DNA of 14,400 nucleotides from Euryarchaeota archaeon UBA596. GTDB lineage: Archaea > Thermoplasmatota > Poseidoniia > Poseidoniales > Poseidoniaceae. Of this stretch, positions 1 through 7,533 are shown piece by piece (the first letter of the stretch is position 1; each line of letters opens with the position of its first letter). The stretch covers positions 1 to 14,400 of the forward strand of contig DAGQ01000117.1 of assembly GCA_002498205.1 (NCBI GenBank). The letters are read 5' to 3'. The translations under genes and the position numbers were made by a program. The notes below the pieces were generated by a model. That model did not search any database. It saw only the letters and a program-made list of their open reading frames with translations, and had not been told where the DNA came from.

Positions 1-536
1 GAAAGAATTCCCAACTCATTCAGAGAAATTTTTTCAATAGGAGATGCATTAGCATCTACCCTTGGATCACTAGTGTATACATGACTGACATTAGTTGCAA
101 TGACGACTAATTTTGAATTGAGTTCCTTAGCCATCTTAATGGCAACTGCATCTGTAGTATGTCCAGGAACAGTCCCTCCCATAATTGTTAAATCATAATT
201 TTGAAAAGAAATAGAGCCATCTTCTATAGATTTTGGAACTGTTTTATTTAAATTTTGGATATTTGAAAATAAATTTATTATCTCTTTTGCATTTTCTCTA
301 GTTGCATCAATCCCAATGATATCTAATTCATATTTATCATTCATCCCATTTTCTTTGGCTTTTGAAATATTTCTTCTTGCTAATTTACCTCCCCCTACAA
401 CAATTAGAACATTCATACCTAAATTAATAATAGAACTAATTAAATTAACAAAATTTATTTTCCAAGATTCAATTTTATCTGAATCTTCATCAGATAAGAG
501 GCTGCCCCCCAAAGCAATTACAATTGAATCATGCAT
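1..536 (-). CDS. pyrH: UMP kinase, archaeal type (C-terminus cut by window edge)
   Basis: Phosphorylates UMP to UDP with ATP in cytosolic pyrimidine nucleotide synthesis; amino-acid kinase fold. The minus strand is open from the ATG at 534-536 to the left edge, giving 178 residues; the family is usually about 225, so roughly 45 C-terminal residues are missing. Visible motifs in order: N-terminal ALGGS at residues 8-12, VVGGGK at 46-51, GIDATRENA at 75-83, GGTVPGHTTDAVA at 120-132 and ATNVSHVYTSDPR at 147-159. The PGHTTDA and DATR signatures are those of the archaeal/hexameric UMP kinases rather than of acetylglutamate or aspartate kinases. An in-frame TTG at 543-545 is an alternative start but gives no extra conserved sequence. 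The gene is divergent from prf1 across a 140-base gap. Family assignment is firm; the missing end cannot be judged. Confidence 0.93.
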   Translation of the reverse strand, partial: MHDSIVIALGGSLLSDEDSDKIESWKINFVNLISSIINLGMNVLIVVGGGKLARRNISKAKENGMNDKYELDIIGIDATRENAKEIINLFSNIQNLNKTVPKSIEDGSISFQNYDLTIMGGTVPGHTTDAVAIKMAKELNSKLVVIATNVSHVYTSDPRVDANASPIEKISLNELGIL

Positions 537-647
537 GACATTCAAACCTCAACACTCAGCGTAGAGGTTATTGCTTTATCTGTTAATTCTTTACCATTAG
601 AGGAATTAAGAGAATATGTTGCACTTAGCCGACATATTCACAAGGGG

Positions 648-656
648 CATTATACG
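648..656 (+). promoter_or_regulatory. TATA-like box for prf1
   Basis: The sequence cattatacg contains ATTATA centred about 25 bases before the prf1 ATG at 677. Archaeal TATA boxes lie about 26 bases before the transcription start, so this spacing would give a leaderless or nearly leaderless prf1 mRNA. No GGTGAT-type ribosome site precedes the ATG, which agrees. The box is only an approximate match and the region is AT-rich, so this is an inference. Confidence 0.4.
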
Positions 657-676
657 ACCAAGGCTGAGGGCGTAGT

Positions 677-1924
677 ATGGCTGACGATGAAGAAAAACAA
701 AATAGACGCCTAAAGTTAAAGTTTAATTTAGAAGAATTAAGAAAAATGAAAGGTTCTGGCACAGAACTTGTTACGGTTTATCTCCCTCCAGATAGACAAA
801 TTTCAGATGTAAGGCAATTATTACAAAATGAACATGGTCAAGCTGCAAATATCAAATCAAAAAGTACTAAAAAAAATGTTCAAGGTGCAATTGAATCCGC
901 ACTTTCAACATTAAATAATTTTAAAACCGCTGGTGAAAGAGGTTTAGCAATATTTGTAGGTGCTATAATTGTAGGAAATAATAAAACAAGAATGATTAAC
1001 ATCACAGTAGATGATCCTCCAGATGAAATTCAATCAGTTAGGTACAGATGTGATTCTACATTTGAATTGGACCAACTCGAAGATATGTTAATTGAAAAAG
1101 CATCGTATGGTCTTTTTGTGATTGATAGATCAGAATCCTGCTATGGAATTGCAAGTGGAAAAAAAATACATGCTCAAGAATATTTACCATCACAAGTCCC
1201 ATCAAAACATGGGAGAGGGGGGCAATCAGCACAAAGATTTGAAAGATTGATTGAAGAAGCGGCACATAACTTTTTCAAAAAATCTGCAGAAAGAGCGTGT
1301 AATTATTGGCTACCCTTAATTGCCGACATTAAAGGAATTATTGTCGGAGGTCCTGGAGCAACAAAGGATTATGTAGTAAATAGAAATTATTTCCATCATG
1401 AAATTCAAAAAAAGATTATTCCTACAAGATTTGATGTAGGGTATAGTAATGAAAGTGGACTTAGAGAACTTGTTGAAAATGCTGGCTCTGTAATGGAAGA
1501 AATTGAACTCGATGGAGAAAGAAGAATTGTTGAAAAATTCTTAATGGAAGTTGTCAAACCATATCCAAAAGCAACATATGGCGAAAAACTAGTAATTGAT
1601 GCTTTAAATCAAGGTGCAGTAAATACATTATTATTATCTGAAAATTTAAGAAAACAAATCTTAATTCTGGAATGCAGTTCATGCAAACATAAGTGGGAGG
1701 CCAGCATAAACAGAATGGATCCACTTCCTCCTTGTCCTTCATGCAATAGTGATGGTGAAGATATTAAAGAAATAAGTTCAAAATCACTCGTTGAGGAATT
1801 AACAGAAATAGCCTCTAGATCATCAGGAAAAACCATATTAATTTCAACAGATACTGAAGAAGGTGCTACACTCTATAGAGGCTTTGGAGGCATTGCTGCA
1901 ATGCTAAGATATCCAATGAGTTGA
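677..1924 (+). CDS. prf1: Peptide chain release factor aRF1
   Basis: Recognises all three stop codons in the ribosomal A site and triggers peptide release; archaeal counterpart of eRF1. The 415 residues match the usual length. Domain 1 carries the stop-codon motifs NIKS (residues 58-61) and YRCDSTF, the YxCxxxF motif (123-129). Domain 2 carries the catalytic GRGGQSAQRFERL, with GGQ at 181-183. Domain 3 holds a four-cysteine zinc site (C333, C336, C353, C356), a feature of the archaeal minidomain, and then the typical ending DTEEGATLYRGFGGIAAML. The ATG at 677 fits the TATA-like box upstream and the usual short N-terminus. The stop TGA shares its last A with the argS ATG, so the two genes form a translation operon. 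All catalytic motifs are intact. Confidence 0.97.
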   Translation: MADDEEKQNRRLKLKFNLEELRKMKGSGTELVTVYLPPDRQISDVRQLLQNEHGQAANIKSKSTKKNVQGAIESALSTLNNFKTAGERGLAIFVGAIIVGNNKTRMINITVDDPPDEIQSVRYRCDSTFELDQLEDMLIEKASYGLFVIDRSESCYGIASGKKIHAQEYLPSQVPSKHGRGGQSAQRFERLIEEAAHNFFKKSAERACNYWLPLIADIKGIIVGGPGATKDYVVNRNYFHHEIQKKIIPTRFDVGYSNESGLRELVENAGSVMEEIELDGERRIVEKFLMEVVKPYPKATYGEKLVIDALNQGAVNTLLLSENLRKQILILECSSCKHKWEASINRMDPLPPCPSCNSDGEDIKEISSKSLVEELTEIASRSSGKTILISTDTEEGATLYRGFGGIAAMLRYPMS

Positions 1925-3684
1925 TGTTTATGAAATTATTAAAAAATAAAATTAAATCTATTTTTGGAACTGTATTTGAAAACCAAGGATTAGAACCTAA
2001 AGAATTTGAACATTTAATTCAAACTCCAAGAGATACAAATGTTTGTGATCTCTGTATACCTTGTTTTTCATTAGCAAAAATAATGAAAGAAAATCCAAAA
2101 ATAATTGCTGAGAATCTTGCTAAGGAATTCAATGAAATAATGGGAACTGAAGTAAATGTTGAAGCATTAAATGGCTATGTAAATTTTTTATCAGATTCAA
2201 AATGGTTAGTAAAAAAGATATTTGTAGATAACTATTGTTTTTTCGAACAAATCAATAAAAATAAAATCTTAATTGAACATACTTCAGCAAACCCAAATGG
2301 GCCATTTCATGTCGGGAGGGCAAGAAATGCCATATTAGGTGATGCTCTTGTTCGATTAAACAGAGATATAGGGAATGACGTTATTGCTGAATATTATGTA
2401 GATGACATGGGGAAACAAGTTGGTATTTTGTCTTGGGCTTTAGAAAATATTTCTAGTGAAGAAGTTAATCAAATACTGAAAAGTAATAACATGGATGATT
2501 TGAATCCTATTTGGAAAAACAAACAAGATCATGTTAGGGTTAGATGGTATCAAGCTGCAAATATTTTGAGAAAAGACAATCAAAAAATTGAAGAAGAACT
2601 CACGGAAATAATCAATAAATCAGAAGAAGGTGATGAAGAAGTACTTCAACAATTCAAAAATGCTTTCCAACCTATTTTAGATGGAATGTTAGAAACATTG
2701 TCAGAATTAGGGATAAAATATGATTCATTCACTAATGAATCTAAATTTATTATTGATGGCACTGTAAATGAAATAATGAAACGGTTAGAAAAATCAAATC
2801 TTTATGGAGAGGCTGAAAACGGAGCCAAATTTTTAGAATTATCAGGAAAGGGAGTTAGTGGAAAGTCCACTAAATTCTTCTTCCAACGAGGAGATGGATC
2901 AAGCCTTTACGCAACAAGAGACTTAGCATATCATCAATGGAAATGGGGGGTATCTGAAAAACTAATTAATGTTCTAGGTGAAGACCATAGATTACAGTCA
3001 AAACAAGTATCTGTTGCATTAACTGAATTGAATATAAAATGTCCAGAAGTAGTATTTTATGCCTTTATAAAATTACCAGAGGGTAAAATGTCTACGCGTA
3101 GAGGTAATGTTGTTTTCATGGATGATTTGATAATTGAGGCTCAGGAAATGGCATTAAAAATTCTTTCAGAAAGAAAAAGTAACTTGAATGACGATAAAAG
3201 ATTGAAAATTGCTAAATCAGTAGCATCATCTGCAATTAGATTTAATATTCTAAAAGTTTCACCTGAAAAAGGATTCACATTCAAATGGGAAGATGCATTA
3301 TCATTTGATGCTGATTCTGCACCATTTATCATGTACTCGCATGCAAGATCTTGTTCCATACATGAAAAAGTAAAATCATTAGAATTAAAGGAAGTTGATT
3401 TAGAAATTTCAGAAATAGAAATTAATGAATCTACTTCAAGACTTTTACGAACAATTTTAAGATATGAAGACGCAGTTGAAAAAAGTGTTTCAGAAAATAA
3501 ACCAAACCATTTTTGCTCATATATGCTTGAACTGTCTACATCTTATAATCTATTTTACAGAGACTCACCAATCATTAAAGATGAGCAGATTAATAAATTC
3601 AATTATAATGTAAGTGAATACTCACGTAAACTACTCTTTAGAGGATGTAATGCATTGGGCTTAATACCTTTAGAGTCTATGTAG
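1924..3684 (+). CDS. argS: Arginyl-tRNA synthetase
   Basis: Charges tRNA-Arg with arginine; class I aminoacyl-tRNA synthetase of the cytosol. The order is: an N-terminal ArgRS additional domain (about residues 1-100), the Rossmann catalytic core with ANPNGPFHVGRARNA (the HIGH motif appears as HVGR at 129-132), KMSTRRGN as the KMSK loop (starting at 388), and a C-terminal all-alpha DALR anticodon-binding domain ending in LFRGCNALGLIPLESM. The 586 residues are normal for the family. I start at the ATG of TGATG, which overlaps the prf1 stop by one base and implies translational coupling. A TTG at 1921 and an ATG at 1930 are alternatives that change only the first few residues. The 3' end overlaps the converging gene by 8 bases. 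The HVGR and KMSTR variants are normal in ArgRS. Confidence 0.96.
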   Translation: MFMKLLKNKIKSIFGTVFENQGLEPKEFEHLIQTPRDTNVCDLCIPCFSLAKIMKENPKIIAENLAKEFNEIMGTEVNVEALNGYVNFLSDSKWLVKKIFVDNYCFFEQINKNKILIEHTSANPNGPFHVGRARNAILGDALVRLNRDIGNDVIAEYYVDDMGKQVGILSWALENISSEEVNQILKSNNMDDLNPIWKNKQDHVRVRWYQAANILRKDNQKIEEELTEIINKSEEGDEEVLQQFKNAFQPILDGMLETLSELGIKYDSFTNESKFIIDGTVNEIMKRLEKSNLYGEAENGAKFLELSGKGVSGKSTKFFFQRGDGSSLYATRDLAYHQWKWGVSEKLINVLGEDHRLQSKQVSVALTELNIKCPEVVFYAFIKLPEGKMSTRRGNVVFMDDLIIEAQEMALKILSERKSNLNDDKRLKIAKSVASSAIRFNILKVSPEKGFTFKWEDALSFDADSAPFIMYSHARSCSIHEKVKSLELKEVDLEISEIEINESTSRLLRTILRYEDAVEKSVSENKPNHFCSYMLELSTSYNLFYRDSPIIKDEQINKFNYNVSEYSRKLLFRGCNALGLIPLESM

Positions 3685-4195
3685 AGTCTTTTTCAAGGGA
3701 TTTTTCATATTCTTCTAACAAGGTCCTATGTGTAAAGATATCAGAATCATCAAGAGTAGAAGCCCTAATTTTTGCACCATAATTTCTTAATGAAGTTAAT
3801 GCATCATCTATACTATCTACTTGAGCTGTGAAACCAATTGGTGGCCAACCGCAATCAACTTTTTCTTCTTCAATATCGCTATGTTCAATCCATGCTTGAC
3901 AAGCAGGCAAATAGCATAAAGCATTCATTTCAACAACGTCTGTCCAAAATGTTCTTTCATCACAAATAGGACATACTTGTGCATACATATGTTTCAAAGG
4001 AACTGCTTCGGAATCATCTGAATTTAAAGTCCACATTACCAATTGAGCCTCTTTATATCCTGAAGACCAGTTATCACTTAGTTTACGCTTTAATTTATCA
4101 AGAGCAAGAGATTCCTCAGAATAGATTCCAAGCCCTACGATAACTCCTTCAATATTAACAATTGAGGGGACAAAAACGAATTTTATATCATCCAA
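3677..4195 (-). CDS. Unknown Cys-rich protein, probable metal site, TTG start
   Basis: I do not recognise this 172-residue protein. It starts with a beta-rich stretch (VFVPSIVNIEGVIVGLGIY, about residues 7-25). A central cluster, CPIC at 75-78 followed by C94, C99 and C115, could bind zinc, and HMYAQ precedes it. The C-terminus is helical and charged, with no signal peptide or membrane segment, so it is probably cytosolic. The only near start is TTG at 4193-4195: an in-frame stop lies just upstream and the next Met is residue 54. A GGTGA ribosome site inside the end of the upstream gene supports the TTG. Only two bases separate it from the SAP-M28 stop, so it is the last gene of that operon, but nothing seen ties it functionally to the peptidase. 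The 3' end overlaps argS by 8 bases. Real gene likely, function unknown. Confidence 0.75.
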   Translation of the reverse strand: MDDIKFVFVPSIVNIEGVIVGLGIYSEESLALDKLKRKLSDNWSSGYKEAQLVMWTLNSDDSEAVPLKHMYAQVCPICDERTFWTDVVEMNALCYLPACQAWIEHSDIEEEKVDCGWPPIGFTAQVDSIDDALTSLRNYGAKIRASTLDDSDIFTHRTLLEEYEKSLEKDST

Positions 4196-4197
4196 TT

Positions 4198-5937
4198 TTA
4201 TTCACCCCACCCTAAATATAAAACATAAGAACCAAGAATTGTGCCTGTAACAAATAAACTTTCTTCGTTAAAACGAGACATGTCATCAAGATATGTATGA
4301 TATTCCCAAGAACCATCACCATAACTACCAATGATATCTTTACCTATTTTTTTAACAAAAGGACAATGATCTGAGCTACATGCTACCTGTTCATCTGTTT
4401 GATAAAAATAACCTAATTCATATTTTGAAGATATCTCTGGATGTTCTTGCTTAAATACTTCAATAATATTAGAAATATGGACAATATCTTCAATTCCGTT
4501 TCCATAAAATAAAACACTATTACCTCTATTTTCTAAATCAATATCGACATGAGGCATATCGAAATTAACATAGAGTCTCAGTAGTTCTGATAGCTCTATA
4601 GAATGCATATCAACATACGCTTTTGAACCATGTAATCCTTCTTCTTCACCCCCCCATGTACAGAATTTAATTGTATAATATGAAGGTCCTATTTCATTCG
4701 TCAATAAGCTAAATTGCCTCGCTAATTCCAAAACATTGGCAACTCCGCTAGAATCATCAACAGCACCAGGGGCATTATACACGGTATCATGATGACCTCC
4801 AATTATTATTAATTCATCCGTTTGTCCAGGTAAAACACCACAAGGTACCCTCACATCCATAGTTCCATCATTATACATATCAGTAAATAATTTCAAACGT
4901 ACATCATTTTGATCTTTATTTCCAAAAGCATTACTTAATACTTCAGCAACATCATTTGATACCATAATAAATGCAATATCAGTAGGCATAGTTCCTAATT
5001 CAGTTACATCTACAGTTTTGAAAAAGGGAATACAAGTCCCCTCAAATGAAGGTATCTTGCAAGTATTTCCTGAGGTTATAACAATAATTAATCCGGCTAA
5101 ACTAGAATCTCTAGCTTTTCCATAAAATAAAGTATTATCATTCACGCCAACTGATTCTAGCCATAACATTCCAACTTGACCACTTGCATTATCCCAAAGA
5201 GAATCATCAGAACCGTCAGATAAATTTACAATTGTAAATTCGTTCTGCCAAAATTGAATATCTCTACTACCAGAATATCCCTGTAAAACAAAATCGGTCA
5301 TGTGGTTGAATTCTATGTATTCTGCATTAATATCTGCAGTTCCACAAGGAGTCGGGCTTTGAAGACCTAGAGGATACTGTCCAGGAATACAAATACCCAT
5401 TTCTGGTTCTGAAAGAATATCAAACATAGGTACACTAAATGTTTCATATTGTAACATTAGCCCCATTTCTGTGAAATTTTGTTGTATTGCATCTACTGTA
5501 GCTTGCTCTTCTATAGAGCCTGACAATCTACCTGGATTTCCTAAATCGACCAACATTTGAGTATATTCCCTTGCTCTTGAACTATCAAATTCAACTAAAT
5601 CATAATTAGGTACTTTAGAAGAAAATTGATTAACAGTATAAATTCCAATTCCAGCAGAAGATAAAATCAAAATTAAACCGATAAAAATATGAAAAGCAGA
5701 GAATACATATCCTCCTTTAGTCTCCCATGTTTTGTCTTTTAATCGCCTCCAAAACTTATTTTGGTTGTATAATGGTATTTTAATTTGAGCTACACTAGAA
5801 TTATTCTCCCTTAATCTAGCAATTAAATCATTTTTTTTACCTGAAACAGGTAAATTTTCTTGCTTAAGGATTTCCTTCAGTTCAGAGACCGTGAGTGACT
5901 CCAAATCCTCTGCCATATAGAGATGCTGAAATTTCAT
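4198..5937 (-). CDS. Membrane-anchored M28 zinc aminopeptidase-like protein with N-terminal SAP domain
   Basis: The 579 residues show an unusual domain order. Residues about 13-46 form a SAP domain (TVSELKEILKQENLPVSGKK..LIARL), a helix-extended-loop-helix module that usually binds nucleic acid. A basic stretch (FWRRLKDK, 62-69) precedes one membrane helix (about 77-100). The large C-terminal part is a family M28 peptidase with every metal ligand recognisable by alignment: H382 (GGHHDT), D394 (GAVDDSSG), catalytic E431 and ligand E432 (GGEEEGLHGS), D460 (NFDMP) and H524 (SSDHCPF). By the positive-inside rule the SAP domain is cytoplasmic and the peptidase faces outward. Cysteine pairs in the ectodomain (C183/C198, C293/C302) may form disulfides. 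The start is the first ATG; M8 is an alternative that keeps the SAP domain whole. It lies 35 bases after ubiX and 2 before the next gene. The substrate is unknown, probably peptides. Confidence 0.88.
   Translation of the reverse strand: MKFQHLYMAEDLESLTVSELKEILKQENLPVSGKKNDLIARLRENNSSVAQIKIPLYNQNKFWRRLKDKTWETKGGYVFSAFHIFIGLILILSSAGIGIYTVNQFSSKVPNYDLVEFDSSRAREYTQMLVDLGNPGRLSGSIEEQATVDAIQQNFTEMGLMLQYETFSVPMFDILSEPEMGICIPGQYPLGLQSPTPCGTADINAEYIEFNHMTDFVLQGYSGSRDIQFWQNEFTIVNLSDGSDDSLWDNASGQVGMLWLESVGVNDNTLFYGKARDSSLAGLIIVITSGNTCKIPSFEGTCIPFFKTVDVTELGTMPTDIAFIMVSNDVAEVLSNAFGNKDQNDVRLKLFTDMYNDGTMDVRVPCGVLPGQTDELIIIGGHHDTVYNAPGAVDDSSGVANVLELARQFSLLTNEIGPSYYTIKFCTWGGEEEGLHGSKAYVDMHSIELSELLRLYVNFDMPHVDIDLENRGNSVLFYGNGIEDIVHISNIIEVFKQEHPEISSKYELGYFYQTDEQVACSSDHCPFVKKIGKDIIGSYGDGSWEYHTYLDDMSRFNEESLFVTGTILGSYVLYLGWGE
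4201..4206 (-). promoter_or_regulatory. Ribosome site GGTGAA deciding the TTG start at 4195
   Basis: Reading the minus strand, GGTGAA is followed by TAAAA and the start TTG. GGTGA pairs with the archaeal 16S 3' end (ATCACCTCC). The site lies in the last codons and stop of the preceding peptidase gene, which suggests re-initiation after its stop codon. Confidence 0.5.
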
Positions 5938-5972
5938 TATTATGAACTCATCCTAAATTAAAAGTAAAAAAT

Positions 5973-6542
5973 TTAGATTTCATTACCAGTCCATCTTTTT
6001 GAGATATTATTATCTATTTTCAATTGATCTAAAATCCTAGATACGATAAAATCAATTAGATCATCTATAGATGTTGGCTGATTATAAAAACCAGGGCTTG
6101 CGGGTAAGATAACAGTATCCCAAGAAGATAATTTTAACATATTCTCAATATGTACTGTAGCCAATGGAGATTCCCTCGGCACTATAATTAATTTACGTCT
6201 TTCCTTCATTGATACTATAGCACTTCTTGTCACTAAATTATCTCCAATTCCAGCTGCTAATTTTCCTAAGGTTGTACCACTACAAGGCACAATTACCATT
6301 GCATCTATTTTGGCAGAACCACTTGCGGATTTTGCTGCGATATCTTCATTATCCTCTAAAATGACGTTTTCTATTGATTTAATATTTTCAATTTCAAAAT
6401 TACATTCATGTTTCAAAGTCAATTTAGCAGATTCTGTCACAATAACCCTTAAATGGATTCCAAGATTTGAAAGAACTTCAATTAATCTTAAACCATATAC
6501 TGCACCTGAAGCGCCTGTAATTGCAACAATGATTTCACCCAT
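5973..6542 (-). CDS. ubiX: Flavin prenyltransferase, UbiX family
   Basis: Joins a dimethylallyl group to reduced FMN, making the prenylated FMN cofactor used by UbiD-type decarboxylases. In many archaea this cofactor also serves anhydromevalonate-phosphate decarboxylase of the archaeal mevalonate route; whether that applies here cannot be seen. The 189 residues carry the family motifs in order: ITGASGAVYG (8-17), SASGS (72-76), VPCSGTTLGKLAAGIGDNL (85-103), VPRESPLATVH (121-131) and ILPASPGFYNQP (145-156). Length is normal. I take the ATG at 6540-6542; the codon before it is TTG and would add one residue. It is the first gene of a minus-strand run with the SAP-M28 peptidase and the Cys-rich unknown. 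No UbiD partner lies in the window. Confidence 0.94.
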   Translation of the reverse strand: MGEIIVAITGASGAVYGLRLIEVLSNLGIHLRVIVTESAKLTLKHECNFEIENIKSIENVILEDNEDIAAKSASGSAKIDAMVIVPCSGTTLGKLAAGIGDNLVTRSAIVSMKERRKLIIVPRESPLATVHIENMLKLSSWDTVILPASPGFYNQPTSIDDLIDFIVSRILDQLKIDNNISKRWTGNEI

Positions 6543-6640
6543 CAAACATTTGTAAATGATTCTCTATTTCAAACCTTGTTTAAAATTAATAAAAAAATAA
6601 AACCATATTTCTGAACATATAACCGATTAATACGTACATA

Positions 6641-6648
6641 ATTTAAAC
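6641..6648 (+). promoter_or_regulatory. TATA-like box for the small membrane protein at 6671
   Basis: ATTTAAAC is centred about 26 bases before the ATG at 6671, the spacing expected for a leaderless archaeal transcript. No GGTGAT site lies before the start codon. It sits in the 128-base divergent gap between ubiX and this gene, which otherwise is AT-rich and holds nothing else I can name. Confidence 0.42.
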
Positions 6649-6670
6649 GCTAGATTGTATTCGAAGCATA

Positions 6671-6964
6671 ATGATGGAGTCTGAGGCACTACCAAGAAAA
6701 TTCTTAATCCCAATTGTAATTTTAGTTGGTTTCGCACTACTAATTCCTGTTGGCAACATGATGAATAATCCTGGTGTTGACGATTCGGAGGAAGAAAAAA
6801 TTAACAGAACAGTCATCATTGCTATATTTTCGTTATCATTCGCCCTATCAGGTCTTTTAATCATCATAATAGTAAACAACCCCCCTGATTTTTCTATTGA
6901 TGAGGAGTTAAATGAAAATTCGATAAGTTTTTCAAAAAGAGAAGAAAAACTAGACAGGAAATAA
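6671..6964 (+). CDS. Small two-helix membrane protein, unknown
   Basis: I do not recognise this 97-residue protein. Two hydrophobic segments are clear: about residues 11-28 (FLIPIVILVGFALLIPVG) and 47-68 (TVIIAIFSLSFALSGLLIIIIV). They are joined by an acidic loop (GVDDSEEEK). The N-terminus is short and the C-terminal tail of about 30 residues is hydrophilic and charged, ending EKLDRK. It is probably an integral membrane hairpin with both ends in the cytoplasm. Support for a real gene: a TATA-like box at leaderless spacing, a coherent membrane topology, and placement between ubiX and tRNA-Pro with no competing gene. Two ATGs are adjacent at the start (6671 and 6674); I use the first. Confidence 0.68.
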   Translation: MMESEALPRKFLIPIVILVGFALLIPVGNMMNNPGVDDSEEEKINRTVIIAIFSLSFALSGLLIIIIVNNPPDFSIDEELNENSISFSKREEKLDRK

Positions 6965-6970
6965 AAAAAA
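6963..6970 (-). terminator. Oligo-T terminator after tRNA-Pro
   Basis: Eight A on the plus strand read as eight T on the minus strand, two bases after the tRNA 3' end. A T-tract directly after a structured gene is the usual archaeal intrinsic termination signal. It also touches the stop codon of the converging membrane protein gene. Confidence 0.5.
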
Positions 6971-6972
6971 GA

Positions 6973-7046
6973 TGGGCCCGCCCGGATTTGAACCGGGGTC
7001 TAAAGCTCCCAAAGCTCCAAGCATAGCCAAACTAACCCACGGGCCC
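6973..7046 (-). tRNA. tRNA-Pro (anticodon UGG)
   Basis: Read on the minus strand. The acceptor stem GGGCCCG pairs fully with CGGGCCC and is followed by discriminator A73. The D arm begins GGTTAGTTTGG. The anticodon stem GGAGC/GCTTT encloses the loop TTTGGGA with anticodon TGG, so it decodes CCA and, by wobble, CCG. The T arm CCCGG-TTCAAAT-CCGGG is perfect. The D stem is weak (two G-T pairs and one T-T opposition), and the anticodon stem has two G-T pairs. The variable loop is four bases. CCA is not encoded (the next base is T) and I see no intron. The zinc-ribbon gene ends 26 bases upstream, so it may be co-transcribed or have its own promoter in that gene's end. A one-base shift of the anticodon frame breaks the stem. 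Confidence 0.93.
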
Positions 7047-7072
7047 TAATAGACAGCCGACATTAATTACAG

Positions 7073-7522
7073 TCATAAGGATTCAGATATTATTTTCCAC
7101 TTTTCACCATCTAATCTAAGTAACAAACCTTCAATTTCACAAGTTTCTATAATCTTTCTTGCATTTAATTTTATATTATTTTTTTTCAAAAAAACATTTA
7201 AATCTAACAAATTTAATTCTCCTTTTGAATTTGGAACTTCATTAATAATAAAAGGTATCAAATCAATTAAATTATCTGGATTATTTTTTTGTAAAGAGTT
7301 TTTATTTTTATCTCTAAAATCATTTCTTAATTCTTCTGGAATATTTAATTCAGAAACTAAATTATGTAGTTTATTTGAATCATCAACCCTACTGAAAATT
7401 TGTGGATTTTGTTGTAAAGCGCCACACCTAGGACAATTAAACTTTGATTTCTTGTGCTTACCGAAATAAAAATTACAATCACCACAAAGTATTACAACAT
7501 ATGAAGGTGTTTCTTTGGCCAT
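7073..7522 (-). CDS. Zinc-ribbon protein of unknown function
   Basis: 149 residues. The N-terminus is a compact zinc ribbon: C13-G-D-C16 and C30-P-R-C33, with VVIL before the first knuckle and GALQQ after the second. It resembles archaeal DUF5817-type ribbons, a resemblance from memory that I cannot test. The middle is charged and Asn/Lys-rich. The C-terminal 45 residues (INEVPNSKGEL..LDLNVFLKKNN..IIETCEIEGLLLRLDGEKWKI) have the helix-helix-hairpin look of a winged helix. A nucleic-acid-binding role is possible but not shown. It follows the arginine decarboxylase homologue by 11 bases on the same strand and is probably in one operon with it. No ribosome site is evident before the ATG. Confidence 0.72.
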   Translation of the reverse strand: MAKETPSYVVILCGDCNFYFGKHKKSKFNCPRCGALQQNPQIFSRVDDSNKLHNLVSELNIPEELRNDFRDKNKNSLQKNNPDNLIDLIPFIINEVPNSKGELNLLDLNVFLKKNNIKLNARKIIETCEIEGLLLRLDGEKWKIISESL

Positions 7523-7533
7523 TAGTCAACAAC

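Noticed and set aside
316..564. Plus-strand ORF of 82 codons
   Set aside because: It is antisense to pyrH, whose UMP kinase motifs are clear on the minus strand.
531..713. Plus-strand ORF of 60 codons covering the pyrH-prf1 gap
   Set aside because: It overlaps both the pyrH start and the prf1 start in another frame, has no family signal or ribosome site, and would remove the prf1 promoter region.
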